A stretch of 64,000 nt of DNA, from positions 1 to 64,000 of the forward strand of contig CBDUTO010000004.1 in NCBI GenBank assembly GCA_965370315.1, written 5' to 3'. The DNA is from 1-14-2-50-31-20 sp965370315. GTDB taxonomy: Bacteria > Bacteroidota > Ignavibacteria > Ignavibacteriales > Melioribacteraceae. Made by a program: the position numbers and the translations under genes. Below, piece after piece: positions 44,861 to 54,481 of this stretch; within the stretch, counting starts at the first letter, position 1, and each line of letters starts with the position of its first letter. The notes below the pieces were generated by a model. That model was not told where the DNA came from and made no database searches. It worked only from the letters and a program-made list of their open reading frames with translations.

Positions 44861-45313
44861 TTATTTTGGTAATTTTCCTAACACTTTCCAAATCCATTTA
44901 TGAAATCCATGAATTGAATTAACAGGCTCTAAAAACATTAGTATACATTCTTTATAAACCACACTAATTTCATGTTCATCACAATATGTAATTGCCTTCT
45001 CAGATTCACTTCCTTGTTGCATCCAAATATGCTTTACACCAATCTCATTTGCTTCCTTAACAATTTTCTCAGTTTGTTCAGAGGGAACAACAATTACTAT
45101 GGAACTAACTTTCTCTTTTAATTCGCTTAAAGAACTATAATATTTATCCCCTTCAATTTCATCCATATTTGGATTAACTCCAAATGGAGAGTAATCCTTT
45201 TTTTTCAACTCTTTATAAACGACATTTCCAAATTTTTGACTTTTCCGTGAAACACCAATTACTGCAATGTTTTTCTTTAGCAAAAATTCTTCAATGGTTT
45301 GCTTTGAAACCAT
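44861..45313 (-). CDS. CoA-binding domain protein
   Basis: This 150-residue single-domain Rossmann protein reads NIAVIGVSRKSQKFGNVVYKELKKK, VNPNMDEIEG, and IVIVVPSEQTEKIVKEANEIGVKHIWMQQGSES. It matches the YccU/CoA_binding_2 family. It lies 11 nt after the aldehyde dehydrogenase gene, so they are probably cotranscribed. Confidence 0.88.
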   Translation of the reverse strand: MVSKQTIEEFLLKKNIAVIGVSRKSQKFGNVVYKELKKKDYSPFGVNPNMDEIEGDKYYSSLSELKEKVSSIVIVVPSEQTEKIVKEANEIGVKHIWMQQGSESEKAITYCDEHEISVVYKECILMFLEPVNSIHGFHKWIWKVLGKLPK

Positions 45314-45324
45314 ACTACCTCCAC

Positions 45325-46689
45325 TTACTTAACCCAAACCGTTTTTATATTTACAAACTCCTTTATTCCGTAGTGCGAAAGTTCCCTTCCATACCCTGAT
45401 ATTTTTGTGCCACCAAAAGGCAAACGTGGATCTGATTTAACCATCCCGTTTATAAACACAGAACCTGAATCAATTTCTTTAGCAACCATTTTTGATTTCT
45501 CAATATTGCTTGTCCAAAGTGATGCACCAAGTCCAAATGGAGTATCGTTGGCAATGTGAATTGCATCAGCTTCATCTCTTGCTCTAATAATTATTGCTAC
45601 TGGTCCAAAAAACTCTTCAGCGTATGCAATATTTCCCTTTTGAACATTGCTTAAAACTGTTGGTAGATAAAATGCTCCTTCTCTTTCAAGCCTTTTTCCA
45701 CCACATAGAATTTTTGCACCTTGCTTTTCACTAGTTTTAACTTGGTAATCCAATTCCTCCAATAAATCCTCTCTAGCAATAGGACCCATTTCTGTTTCAT
45801 TCTTCATAGGATCACCTACAACAAGCGAGTTCATTTTTTCAACAAACTTGTATTCAAACTCATCAGCAATTTCATCAAGTAAAATAAATCTTTTTGCAGC
45901 AATGCAACTCTGTCCATTATTCATTGTGCGTGCAAATACACCTTCATCAACGGCCTTATCAATATCTGCATCGTTAAAAACAATAAACGGATCACTTCCG
46001 CCAAGCTCCAGAACACTTTTCTTTAAAGCTTTGCCAGATGTTGATGCAACAGCCATTCCTGCTGGTTCGCTTCCCGTTAAAGTTGTAGCCTTAATTAGTG
46101 GATTGTTAATTACACTCTCTACTTGAGAAGAGTCAATCAATAATGTTTGAAATGCACTCTTAGGCAAACTAGCTTCTATAAATATTTCCTCAATAGCTAA
46201 TGCACTCATCGGAACATTCGACGCATGCTTTAGCAATCCAACATTTCCTGCCATCAATGCTGGTGCAGCAAAACGGAATACTTGCCACATAGGAAAATTC
46301 CAAGGCATTACTGCAAGAACAATTCCTATTGGATCAAACTGAACAAAGCTTTCAGCGGCATCTGTTTCAATTACTTCTTTATTTAACATTAACTCTGCAT
46401 TCTCAGCGTAATACTCACAAACCCAGGCACACTTTTCCACCTCTCCAACTGACTGAGTGATAGGCTTTCCCATTTCAAGCGTCATTATTTCTGCATACTT
46501 TTGTTTGTTCTTTCTTAGAACATTTGCTGTATTCAAAAGTAATTTTGCTCGATGCTCAAACGTCGTTTTCTTCCACACTTGATAAGTCTTTTCAGAATCT
46601 AATATTTTTTCACTAACACTTTCATTACTCATTTTTTCAAACGAGTGTTCTAACTTATTTGTTGTTGGATTTACTGTTTCAATTGCCAT
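45325..46689 (-). CDS. NAD(P)-dependent aldehyde dehydrogenase (succinate-semialdehyde type)
   Basis: This 454-residue enzyme has MPWNFPMWQVFRFAAPALMAGN, the catalytic Glu in LELGGSDPFIV, Cys near residue 262 in NNGQSCIAAKRF, and EEFFGPVAIII. Closest in wording to the Sad/GabD-like short forms. The substrate is not certain. It heads a three-gene unit with the CoA-binding gene and tag. Confidence 0.88.
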   Translation of the reverse strand: MAIETVNPTTNKLEHSFEKMSNESVSEKILDSEKTYQVWKKTTFEHRAKLLLNTANVLRKNKQKYAEIMTLEMGKPITQSVGEVEKCAWVCEYYAENAELMLNKEVIETDAAESFVQFDPIGIVLAVMPWNFPMWQVFRFAAPALMAGNVGLLKHASNVPMSALAIEEIFIEASLPKSAFQTLLIDSSQVESVINNPLIKATTLTGSEPAGMAVASTSGKALKKSVLELGGSDPFIVFNDADIDKAVDEGVFARTMNNGQSCIAAKRFILLDEIADEFEYKFVEKMNSLVVGDPMKNETEMGPIAREDLLEELDYQVKTSEKQGAKILCGGKRLEREGAFYLPTVLSNVQKGNIAYAEEFFGPVAIIIRARDEADAIHIANDTPFGLGASLWTSNIEKSKMVAKEIDSGSVFINGMVKSDPRLPFGGTKISGYGRELSHYGIKEFVNIKTVWVK

Positions 46690-46831
46690 TTTATTTTATC
46701 CATAATTACATTAAATCTATTTGCTCAAACTTCATTTAATAATTTATTAATAATCCATTAGAATTAACTTGATTAAATTATATATTATAATTATTTATTG
46801 CTCAACAAATTACCCATAATTGAGTTTCCCT

Positions 46832-48172
46832 ATGGCAAAGAAAAACCCAAAGACTTTCATTATTGATACTAATGTAATTCTGCACGATCCAAATTCAATT
46901 CATCAGTTTGAAGAAAATAATATTGTAATTCCAATAACTGTAATTGAAGAGATTGATCACTTTAAAAGAGGAAGCCAAGTAATAAACATTAATGCAAGGC
47001 AATTTGCAAGAACACTCGATTCCCTTACTGGTAAAGAGCTTTTCAATGGTGGCATTTCTCTTGGCAAAGGAAAAGGCAAAGTTCGTATTTTAATAACCAA
47101 CGGAATGTGCGAAGAGATTAGAACTGCTTTTAGGGAGGACACTCCAGACCACCGCATTTTAAGTTGTGCTTTCGAACTTGAAAAATCAAGTACTACAAAG
47201 AAGAAGCACATCTTAGTTACTAAAGATGTAAATCTTCGTATGAAAGCTAAGGCACTAGGCATTCTTGCTGAAGATTATTCTACTGATAGAATCCAAAGTG
47301 TTGATGAACTTTACAGTGGGAAAGAAGTAATTGAAGATTTTGATGACGATGTTATAAAAAGATTTTATGAAGCTCCATATCAGATTGATGCTGATGAAGT
47401 TAAGAAGAAAATAGATAATGAATTCGTTCCAAACAAATATTTTATTATCCGGAATACAAGTCGTTCTGTATTAGCAAATCTCGATTCTGAACAAATGCTC
47501 TTTAACAAAATTGATAAAAATCCAGTTTCTGGAATAATGCCTAGAAATGCCGAACAGACATTTGCTGTAGATGCATTACTAAATCCGAACATTCCTCTTG
47601 TTTCCCTTACTGGCAAAGCAGGAACTGGAAAAACTTTAATTGCACTTGCAAGTGCCATTCATGTGAGAAAGCAATATCGTCAAATTTTTGTAGCTCGTCC
47701 CATTGTACCTTTAAGTAACAAAGACATTGGATTTCTACCAGGTGATGTGGAAAGTAAAATTGGTCCATACATGCAGCCGTTATGGGATAATTTGAAAGTA
47801 ATCCAGGATCAATACAATGAAAACGATAACCACTATGTTGCTATTTCCAATATGCTAAAGGATGAAAAACTAGTAGTTGAACCACTTAGTTACATCCGTG
47901 GCAGAAGTTTGCAACGTATTTTCTTTATAGTAGATGAAGCACAAAATTTAACTCCACATGAAATTAAAACAATAATCACCAGAGTAGGAGAGGGTTCTAA
48001 GATTGTCCTTACTGGTGATATCTATCAAATAGATCATCCATATCTCGATTCACAATCTAATGGATTATCATATTTAATAGACCACTTTAAAGGACAAAAA
48101 CTGTACGCTCATGTTAATCTTGAAAAAGGTGAACGTTCAGAATTGGCAGAGCTTGCGAGCAATTTATTGTAG
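46832..48172 (+). CDS. PhoH-family ATPase with N-terminal PIN domain
   Basis: This 446-residue protein has a PIN domain (FIIDTNVILHDPNSI, then HILVTKDVNLRMKAKALG). The PhoH ATPase follows, with Walker A LTGKAGTGKTLIAL near 258-270 and Walker B FFIVDEAQNLTPHE. PIN-PhoH (PhoH2-type) proteins are helicase-ribonucleases. The ATG at 46832 is preferred to an upstream in-frame TTG. Confidence 0.92.
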   Translation: MAKKNPKTFIIDTNVILHDPNSIHQFEENNIVIPITVIEEIDHFKRGSQVININARQFARTLDSLTGKELFNGGISLGKGKGKVRILITNGMCEEIRTAFREDTPDHRILSCAFELEKSSTTKKKHILVTKDVNLRMKAKALGILAEDYSTDRIQSVDELYSGKEVIEDFDDDVIKRFYEAPYQIDADEVKKKIDNEFVPNKYFIIRNTSRSVLANLDSEQMLFNKIDKNPVSGIMPRNAEQTFAVDALLNPNIPLVSLTGKAGTGKTLIALASAIHVRKQYRQIFVARPIVPLSNKDIGFLPGDVESKIGPYMQPLWDNLKVIQDQYNENDNHYVAISNMLKDEKLVVEPLSYIRGRSLQRIFFIVDEAQNLTPHEIKTIITRVGEGSKIVLTGDIYQIDHPYLDSQSNGLSYLIDHFKGQKLYAHVNLEKGERSELAELASNLL

Positions 48173-48213
48173 ATTAAACATAAAGGTCATTAAGACCACT
48201 TAGGAAAAAAAAC

Positions 48214-49074
48214 ATGAAAATCATTTTAGCTATTTTATTATTTGCAACTATTCAGACAGCATATTCACAAGAAGGGAATCTAATAAGTAACTTTAGTTTT
48301 GAACAGCATTCTTATGATACAACCACTATCCCTTACCGCTTTTTCAAGCCAAATACATTTGCAGGCGATAAGTATCCATTAGTTATTGCATTACATGGTG
48401 CTGGCGAAAGAGGAAATGATAATATAAAACATATGAAGTTTCATCGACTTGCAACAGTTTGGGTTGATTCATTAAATCAATTAGAGCACCCTTGTTTTGT
48501 AATTGCTCCACAATGTCCAGAAAAACAAAAATGGGTGGATATTGATTGGGGATCAGAAAAGTATAATTTTAATTCAACTCCAATTAGCAATGAACTTGCA
48601 ACAGTTAGCAATTTAATTGATTCTTTAATTGAACACTACCCAATTGATAAAAACAGAATTTATTTAACTGGCTTATCCATGGGTGGATTTGGTTCATGGT
48701 ATTTGTTAATTAATAATCCTAATCGCTTTGCAGCTGTAATAATATTTAGCGGAGCATCTGATCCAGAAATGGCTAGCAAAATAAAAGATATTCCAATTTG
48801 GAATTTTCATGGGGACGTTGATGGAGCAGTTCCGGTTGAAGGTTCTAGAAATATGATTAAAGCAATCTCTAATTGTGGTAAAGATGTTCTCTTAATTTCA
48901 GACCCTAATAATAAATTGTTTTGGGATTCAGAATTTGAGACAAATAGAATTCTCTCTTCTAATCACATCTATACTGAATATAAAGATAAAGGTCATGTAA
49001 TTTGGGCAGAGTCCTATAACAACTGGCATGTGCGCGAATGGATGTTTTCTAAAAAAACAAAAATCCGCCACTAG
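48214..49074 (+). CDS. Secreted alpha/beta-hydrolase esterase
   Basis: This 286-residue protein has a signal peptide (ILAILLFATIQTAYSQ). It has the oxyanion segment PLVIALHGAGERG, nucleophile elbow GLSMGGFGSWY, acid FHGDVDGAVP and His in DKGHVIWAESY. It resembles phospholipase/carboxylesterase and feruloyl-type esterases. Its 3' end overlaps the convergent gene by 26 nt. Confidence 0.88.
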   Translation: MKIILAILLFATIQTAYSQEGNLISNFSFEQHSYDTTTIPYRFFKPNTFAGDKYPLVIALHGAGERGNDNIKHMKFHRLATVWVDSLNQLEHPCFVIAPQCPEKQKWVDIDWGSEKYNFNSTPISNELATVSNLIDSLIEHYPIDKNRIYLTGLSMGGFGSWYLLINNPNRFAAVIIFSGASDPEMASKIKDIPIWNFHGDVDGAVPVEGSRNMIKAISNCGKDVLLISDPNNKLFWDSEFETNRILSSNHIYTEYKDKGHVIWAESYNNWHVREWMFSKKTKIRH

Positions 49075-49672
49075 GAGTTTCGATTTTTTCCTCTAAATAG
49101 AAAAATCTTTTTGGTTCACTGAATTTCTTTTTAATTTCAAATGGAAAATCTATGCCTTCACCTGATTTCTCTTTCAAACTAGATTTTCCAGTATTTAATT
49201 GTTGCACTGAACTTTTACTAAATCGAAAAATAATTTCTTTCGATGCCACCGTTTCTCTTATCAAATAATATTCACTATCATCATCCAACATAATATCTTC
49301 AGCAATATCATTTTCATATAAAGCTAGGTCAACACTTGCCTGTTCGGTAAAATCTCTAGTAGCATCTTTAATTTCAACTTCTGCAGTGACAAAATCTGAA
49401 CTAAAACTTAAATTTAACATACTAAGCAGTTCTGCACTTGAAAAAGTCATTTGTCCAATTAATTTACCATCTTTACTTTCATCCGATTTTATTTGCCTCA
49501 CATCCTGAACAATATACCTCACGCCATCTTCGCTAATACGATAAACTGTTCCTGGACGACAATTTGTTCTTGGAGTTTCAAATGGTTTGAAGTTTTTCAA
49601 CAACGAATTTGGCGTTGATTGTGCAAATCCGATTGATGCAATTAAATATATTGTTAAAAGTAACTTCTTCAT
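49049..49672 (-). CDS. Secreted hypothetical protein, 207 residues
   Basis: It has a signal peptide (MKKLLLTIYLIASIGFAQS) and a mature part without a recognised domain. The mature part is acidic in the middle (YENDIAEDIMLDDDSEYY) and basic near the end. Its last codons overlap the esterase gene tail by 26 nt on opposite strands. Function unknown. Confidence 0.7.
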   Translation of the reverse strand: MKKLLLTIYLIASIGFAQSTPNSLLKNFKPFETPRTNCRPGTVYRISEDGVRYIVQDVRQIKSDESKDGKLIGQMTFSSAELLSMLNLSFSSDFVTAEVEIKDATRDFTEQASVDLALYENDIAEDIMLDDDSEYYLIRETVASKEIIFRFSKSSVQQLNTGKSSLKEKSGEGIDFPFEIKKKFSEPKRFFYLEEKIETPSGGFLFF

Positions 49673-49782
49673 TTCATTTCCTGATAATATATAATATGAT
49701 AATTAATCATCGGAAATTAATAGAAAAAAGTTAGTGCTACTTATAGGAGCAATATAAAACAAATCGTAAAAATGACTTTATA

Positions 49783-49893
49783 CTATCTACCTTTTTCTTT
49801 TCGCTTGGCTGTTTTTTCAGCTCTTTTCTCTTTTAATGTCTTGGTTGCCGTTTTTTTTGTTAATTTTTCTCCCTTTGCCTTTCCCTTTGCCAT
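49783..49893 (-). CDS. Small basic protein, 36 residues
   Basis: An ATG at 49893 with an AAAGGTGAT ribosome-like site opens a frame of 36 residues ending in TAG. It reads MAKGKAKGEKLTKKTATK, then TLKEKRAEKTAKRKEKGR. Half of the residues are Lys or Arg with no hydrophobic core. Short Lys-rich proteins with the TLKEKRA phrase occur in other bacteria, so it is likely real. It may bind nucleic acid. Confidence 0.6.
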   Translation of the reverse strand: MAKGKAKGEKLTKKTATKTLKEKRAEKTAKRKEKGR

Positions 49894-49975
49894 TTCTAAT
49901 CACCTTTTAATAAAATAAATAGTTACCGAAATAAGATACTCTTTAAAGAATTAAACATCTAGAAAGAACTTATAG

Positions 49976-50065
49976 ATATCATCCGTTTTTAAGATTGTTA
50001 TTTTGCATAAATTGGTTGTAACAAAAAAGGGAAAACCTGTTGTTTTCTTAATCGAACTAGACTAA
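49976..50065 (+). pseudogene. Remnant of a Phd/YefM-type antitoxin
   Basis: A short frame without a good start ends HKLVVTKKGKPVVFLIELD then stop at 50063-50065. The phrase matches the N-terminal half of Phd/YefM antitoxins (LVITKNGKPVAVL). There is no full domain and no toxin gene follows. The surrounding 49673-50084 gap holds only this, the small basic gene and a hairpin at 50060-50083 (gactaatg/cattagtc). Confidence 0.45.
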
Positions 50066-50084
50066 TGATCATCACCATTAGTCA

Positions 50085-50567
50085 TTATCTTAATCTAATT
50101 AAATATCTTTCTATTTGCCTTCGGTGCCTCAATACATGAACTATAGCGTGTTCAAATAATTGCTCCACATCATAGGATTGCCCCCACCTTACAATTATTT
50201 TTTTTTCATTATTAAGTTCTTCTATTTTAATATTTGAGTTGCTTTCAAATATGGCAACGTTGTAATTAAACATTTCAATTAGTGCCTCTTTATAATCACT
50301 TATTGTATCTAACAATATCTCTTTTCGAAAATCAATTTCCTCGTTGAATGATTTTTTGACTTCAATTGCATACCCATATCCTGCTCTTTCAACATGGCTT
50401 AATATGGTTTGGATTGATTTACAATCAGGGTCTTTTGTTCTATGATCTACTATAGTTAATAATTCTTTATTTGATATATCATTAGCAATTTCTACCAAAT
50501 CAAGAATAGCTCGTTCATATTCATCTAATATAGCACCTATGGCACCATTGCTTCTAAAATTTTTCAT
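50085..50567 (-). CDS. DinB-like four-helix protein
   Basis: This 160-residue protein has the DinB/YfiT layout of metal-binding His: SHVERAGYG, then EHAIVHVLRHRRQIERYL near the end. The ATG at 50567 is chosen over an in-frame TTG 12 nt upstream. Such proteins act as metal-dependent transferases or thiol-dependent enzymes; the reaction is unknown here. A hairpin follows the stop. Confidence 0.78.
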   Translation of the reverse strand: MKNFRSNGAIGAILDEYERAILDLVEIANDISNKELLTIVDHRTKDPDCKSIQTILSHVERAGYGYAIEVKKSFNEEIDFRKEILLDTISDYKEALIEMFNYNVAIFESNSNIKIEELNNEKKIIVRWGQSYDVEQLFEHAIVHVLRHRRQIERYLIRLR

Positions 50568-50695
50568 TGTTTTTTCCAACGAAGCTTAACTTTTCCATAT
50601 TTTATAATTCTATTTGAATACTAAAAGTGAGTGCTATATTTAATATCCTTTGTGTATAGAACGCAATTTTATTCATATTATAACAACTTTCGATA

Positions 50696-50727
50696 AAACC
50701 TTCAAGGTTTTATAACCTCGAAGGTTT
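50696..50727. repeat. Second copy of the aaaccttcgaggttt palindrome
   Basis: aaaccttcaaggtt (50696-50709) and aacctcgaaggttt (50714-50727) pair with one mismatch. Same family as 17190-17223. It lies just after the M24 peptidase stop. Confidence 0.75.
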
Positions 50728-50734
50728 GGCAATA

Positions 50735-51928
50735 CTATTTCTTCACCACATAAATTTCTTTTTGAGGATTAGATAAATACTCTGCACCATCTTCGTTAAC
50801 TACAATTATTTCTTCAATTGTTGCTATTCCATAATTTTTAATTGGCAAGCGTGGTTCTATTGTGAATATGTTGTTTTTTTCAATTTCTAGATATGGAATA
50901 TTCCCGTAACGTTCCCAACGTGGGCCAAGCAATGCACCGCCGTCATGAGCTACACGTCCTACTTGGTGTCCAAGTCCATGTGGATATTCTTCGTAACCTT
51001 TATCCACAATATAGCTACGTGCAACTTCATCAATTTCCCAACCCATTTTACCAGGCTTAATTGCTTCAAAAGCTTTTTGAACAGATTCCAATATTGTATT
51101 AAAGCCACGAGTAACTGGTTCGGGCACTTCTGTTTCACCATCTTTTAATACATACCAAGTACGTTGAAGATCCGAACAATATCCATTTAACTTTATTCCA
51201 AAATCCATATTGATTACATGGCCACGTTCAATTTTATTTTCTGTCGGACCAGAATGAGCTCCGGCTGTATCTGGACCAGTAAATACTGCTGGGCAGTGTT
51301 CTTCATCCCATGCTAGTTCGAAACCTTTCTCGTTACATATTCCTTTTACAAAATTTGCTACATCTAATTCGGATTTACCTGGCTCAATAAAATCAGTAAC
51401 TTGATCAAAGATTATAAGTGTTTCTCTAATTGCTTCTTTTATATATCCAACCTCGGCATCAGACTTTCTTCCACGTAATGCAGCAACTACTTCTTCAGAT
51501 GAAACAAATCTATCCACATATGGCGTGTCTTTCAGAATATCAACCAACTCAAGAAATACACCGTGAGTTAATCCATCAGCCAAACTTGAATTTCGAGAAT
51601 AATTAATTGCAATTTTTTTCGGATCAATTTTTTCAATAGTCTTAACTAAATCTTCTCGAACAGATTTTAGGTATGGGATTATAGTATCATATGTTCCTAC
51701 AGTCTTCATGTTTGCTTCTTCAAGAGAGCCTATGATAGCAGTACTTTTACCAGTTTTGGTTAAAATAAAAGCCGAGTGCCAAGTAGCTCCAGTTCCAACA
51801 ATCATATCCATCATTGGGTCTTTTAAGTTCCCAGTCTCTCTCACAAACGTAAGCCACATATCTATGTTTTTTTCGTTCAGTATTTCTACTGCCTGTTTCT
51901 GTTTTTCTAAAACCAATTGGTCTACCAT
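50735..51928 (-). CDS. M24 family metallopeptidase (Xaa-Pro aminopeptidase-like)
   Basis: This 397-residue enzyme has an N-terminal creatinase-like domain. The pita-bread domain has metal ligands Asp in NMDFGIKLNGYCSDLQRTW, His in YPHGLGHQVGRVAHDGG, and Glu in TIEPRL and ATIEEI. It cuts N-terminal residues before proline, or acts on related dipeptides. It has no signal peptide. It lies 18 nt after the GH13 gene. Confidence 0.92.
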   Translation of the reverse strand: MVDQLVLEKQKQAVEILNEKNIDMWLTFVRETGNLKDPMMDMIVGTGATWHSAFILTKTGKSTAIIGSLEEANMKTVGTYDTIIPYLKSVREDLVKTIEKIDPKKIAINYSRNSSLADGLTHGVFLELVDILKDTPYVDRFVSSEEVVAALRGRKSDAEVGYIKEAIRETLIIFDQVTDFIEPGKSELDVANFVKGICNEKGFELAWDEEHCPAVFTGPDTAGAHSGPTENKIERGHVINMDFGIKLNGYCSDLQRTWYVLKDGETEVPEPVTRGFNTILESVQKAFEAIKPGKMGWEIDEVARSYIVDKGYEEYPHGLGHQVGRVAHDGGALLGPRWERYGNIPYLEIEKNNIFTIEPRLPIKNYGIATIEEIIVVNEDGAEYLSNPQKEIYVVKK

Positions 51929-51946
51929 AACAACTCCATTTTACAT

Positions 51947-54343
51947 TTATTTAATTTTAAAAATATTATAATATTGACTACTCAATTCAACACTTGCTTT
52001 ATTTTCTGTAACACCAATTTCACTACCATCTATTAAGCTAACAAGCTTCGATGCATTATAAACACTAGGGAATGTCAATTCAGCGATTCTACTTTTGACC
52101 CCTTTATTTAAAACAATTAAAATTCTTTCATTTAAGTCTGATCGAACATATGCGTATGTATTATCATCAGCTATTAACTTATAATAATCACCATAACGTA
52201 AAGCAGTGTGGCTATTTCTAAGCTTAATAATATTGGAAACAGTTTCCATTGTCTCTTGTTCATATTTAGAAAGAGAGTCATCAAATCGCATCATTCTTCT
52301 GTTGTCTGGATCAGATGCCCCAGTCATTCCAAATTCACTTCCATAGTAAATTACTGGTAAACCTGGAATTGTATTCATAAATGCCATGTATAGTATTAGC
52401 TTTTTATAGTTTTCTGGATTATCAACTTTAGGTGGATTGTTCCAACCCTCCTCTGCTGCTGACCATTGGCTTACATCTAAATCACCATCAGCAAATGACA
52501 TGAATCTATTTTTGTCATGACTATCCATTACGTTGCTCATTAAGTGCATAGGACCGTAAACAGAAAATGTTTTCTGCATCTCTTTATCCAAGCCACTAAA
52601 AGAGGCATCCTTGTTTATAAATGTTGGTAGTGCAACATCATAAAGACTAAAATTAAACTGAGCTGAAAGTTGACCATTGTTCACATAGGAGCTAATTAAA
52701 TCGTAACTTCCAAAAGTTTCTCCAACTTGATAAAGTGGTCTGTTTCTTGGTATTTCTATCTCTCTTTTTAATTCTTTTGTTAATTTTCTCCAAAACTCAT
52801 TAGGTACATGCTTAACAGCATCATGTCTAAATCCATCAGCGCCAGTCTCTTTAAGCCACCAGACTGCATTTGCTGTAATTGTATCTAGCACAGTTTGAGA
52901 ACCAAGAAAATCAAACGAAGGTAAATATGGCTCAAACCAAGTGGTTAAACGGAATTCATCCCAGAAGCGAATATTTTTTCGTCCATCTGGTAAATCCAAT
53001 TGTCCAAACCAATCTTTATTATTTTGATAATATGGATGATCTTTATGTACATGATTAGAGACAAAATCTAAAAGAATTTTTATGTCATGCTTGTGTGCAA
53101 CATTTATAAGCTCTTTAAGTTTTTCCATATTTCCGAATTTTTCTTCAACTCGAGTGCTACTTATAGGCCAGTATCCATGGTAACCAGAATACCATCTGTG
53201 TGGTTCAGGATACTCTTGGAAAGCTTCATTAGGATTATCATAAACTGGTGATATCCAAATTGTATTAACTCCAAGATTATTAAAATAATTAGAGTTTAAT
53301 TTATTAATCACACCTTGTAAATCTCCACCCATGTAATTTGCTTTATCAGCTAGAAGTTCATGTTGCACAGGATTATTAAGTGACTGATCACCATCACTAA
53401 ACCTATCAATCATAAGTGAATAAATGATCCCATCGTGCCAGCTAAACTTAGAGTTACCATCAATTGGTTTTCCATTATCAAGCAAAACATGTTGGAAGTT
53501 TGTTGTCCTTCCATCTTTAGTTACTGCAATACGAATAAGTTTTTTTTCATTCCCAATAGAAGGTGGTAAGGTTATAGCAATATTACTATTATTGAGCGAA
53601 ATAATTTCATTGGATAATTTTCTATTACCAAGTAGAGCAATTATATTTTTATTACTTAAATCTTTGATGAATTGATTACCCTCAATTTCCAAATTCAAAA
53701 CACCTTCTTGATTATCTAAATCACGAACATGTAAAAACACTTTTTCCGATTCATCTTCTTCAATAGTTCGTAGAGAATTAAAACTTCCAAAACCATTTGG
53801 AGTTTTATTTGGATTTATAGGATCAACAATTTCTTCCCCATCACCAAAAAACTTGTATGCATAAATACCGGGCTCTAATGTGGCTACCGCCTCAAAAGTT
53901 CCATCTCCATCATTGTCAGTCATAGAAATGTCTTTTCTATTCCAACCATTAAAACTTCCGAAAAGATATAATTCATTATACTTTTTATCTGGAGTGAACT
54001 GGAATTTATATGATGCACTTTTAATAACCGTTACTGGTATACTGTATTCTACTCCATCAAGTGAAAATTTAACAAGTGTCATTCCAACAAAATCACCTTG
54101 AGATTTTAATTTAATGGAGTTTGACTCCTTTTCGTATTGAATATTTATATCATCATTTTCAAGAAATTCAACATCATAATTCTCGCTATAGAATAGATCA
54201 CTTATTACAATTTCTTTTTCTGTTTTGAATTGAAGATTTACATTTGGAATAATATCTGTAATTGTACTGTTTTGGTCTAGCTGACAAGAAAACAATGCAA
54301 AGAAGAGTATAAATATAGTTGGAAGTTGATATAGCTTTTTCAT
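51947..54343 (-). CDS. GH13 alpha-amylase family lipoprotein with starch-binding-type domain
   Basis: This 798-residue protein has a lipoprotein signal with Cys20 (FFALFSC). An AMPK/CBM48-like domain (LYLFGSFNGWNRKD to YAYKFFGDG) lies near residues 110-165. The GH13 barrel shows nucleophile Asp in DGFRHDAVKH (about 505), Glu in QVGETFGS (about 541) and Asp in VMDSHDKNR (about 607). Likely a surface cyclomaltodextrinase or neopullulanase type enzyme acting on starch-like glucans. No SusCD pair is near. Confidence 0.9.
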   Translation of the reverse strand: MKKLYQLPTIFILFFALFSCQLDQNSTITDIIPNVNLQFKTEKEIVISDLFYSENYDVEFLENDDINIQYEKESNSIKLKSQGDFVGMTLVKFSLDGVEYSIPVTVIKSASYKFQFTPDKKYNELYLFGSFNGWNRKDISMTDNDGDGTFEAVATLEPGIYAYKFFGDGEEIVDPINPNKTPNGFGSFNSLRTIEEDESEKVFLHVRDLDNQEGVLNLEIEGNQFIKDLSNKNIIALLGNRKLSNEIISLNNSNIAITLPPSIGNEKKLIRIAVTKDGRTTNFQHVLLDNGKPIDGNSKFSWHDGIIYSLMIDRFSDGDQSLNNPVQHELLADKANYMGGDLQGVINKLNSNYFNNLGVNTIWISPVYDNPNEAFQEYPEPHRWYSGYHGYWPISSTRVEEKFGNMEKLKELINVAHKHDIKILLDFVSNHVHKDHPYYQNNKDWFGQLDLPDGRKNIRFWDEFRLTTWFEPYLPSFDFLGSQTVLDTITANAVWWLKETGADGFRHDAVKHVPNEFWRKLTKELKREIEIPRNRPLYQVGETFGSYDLISSYVNNGQLSAQFNFSLYDVALPTFINKDASFSGLDKEMQKTFSVYGPMHLMSNVMDSHDKNRFMSFADGDLDVSQWSAAEEGWNNPPKVDNPENYKKLILYMAFMNTIPGLPVIYYGSEFGMTGASDPDNRRMMRFDDSLSKYEQETMETVSNIIKLRNSHTALRYGDYYKLIADDNTYAYVRSDLNERILIVLNKGVKSRIAELTFPSVYNASKLVSLIDGSEIGVTENKASVELSSQYYNIFKIK

Positions 54344-54426
54344 TTGTATCCATTCTAATTAAAAAGATTCTCGAAAAATAAGATTTTCTTTTGTGAAAAT
54401 GAACACTATCCCGTTATTTAAAAAGA

Positions 54427-54452
54427 AAGGGAATAAAATAAATTATTCCCTT
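54427..54452 (-). terminator. Hairpin terminator after the LamG gene
   Basis: aagggaataa (54427-54436) and ttattccctt (54443-54452) form a perfect 10-bp stem. On the minus strand it is followed by TCTTTTTAAAT. It lies 30 nt beyond the LamG lipoprotein stop. Confidence 0.75.
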
Positions 54453-54481
54453 AAAATTTAATTTTCTGACTTTAGATGTAT

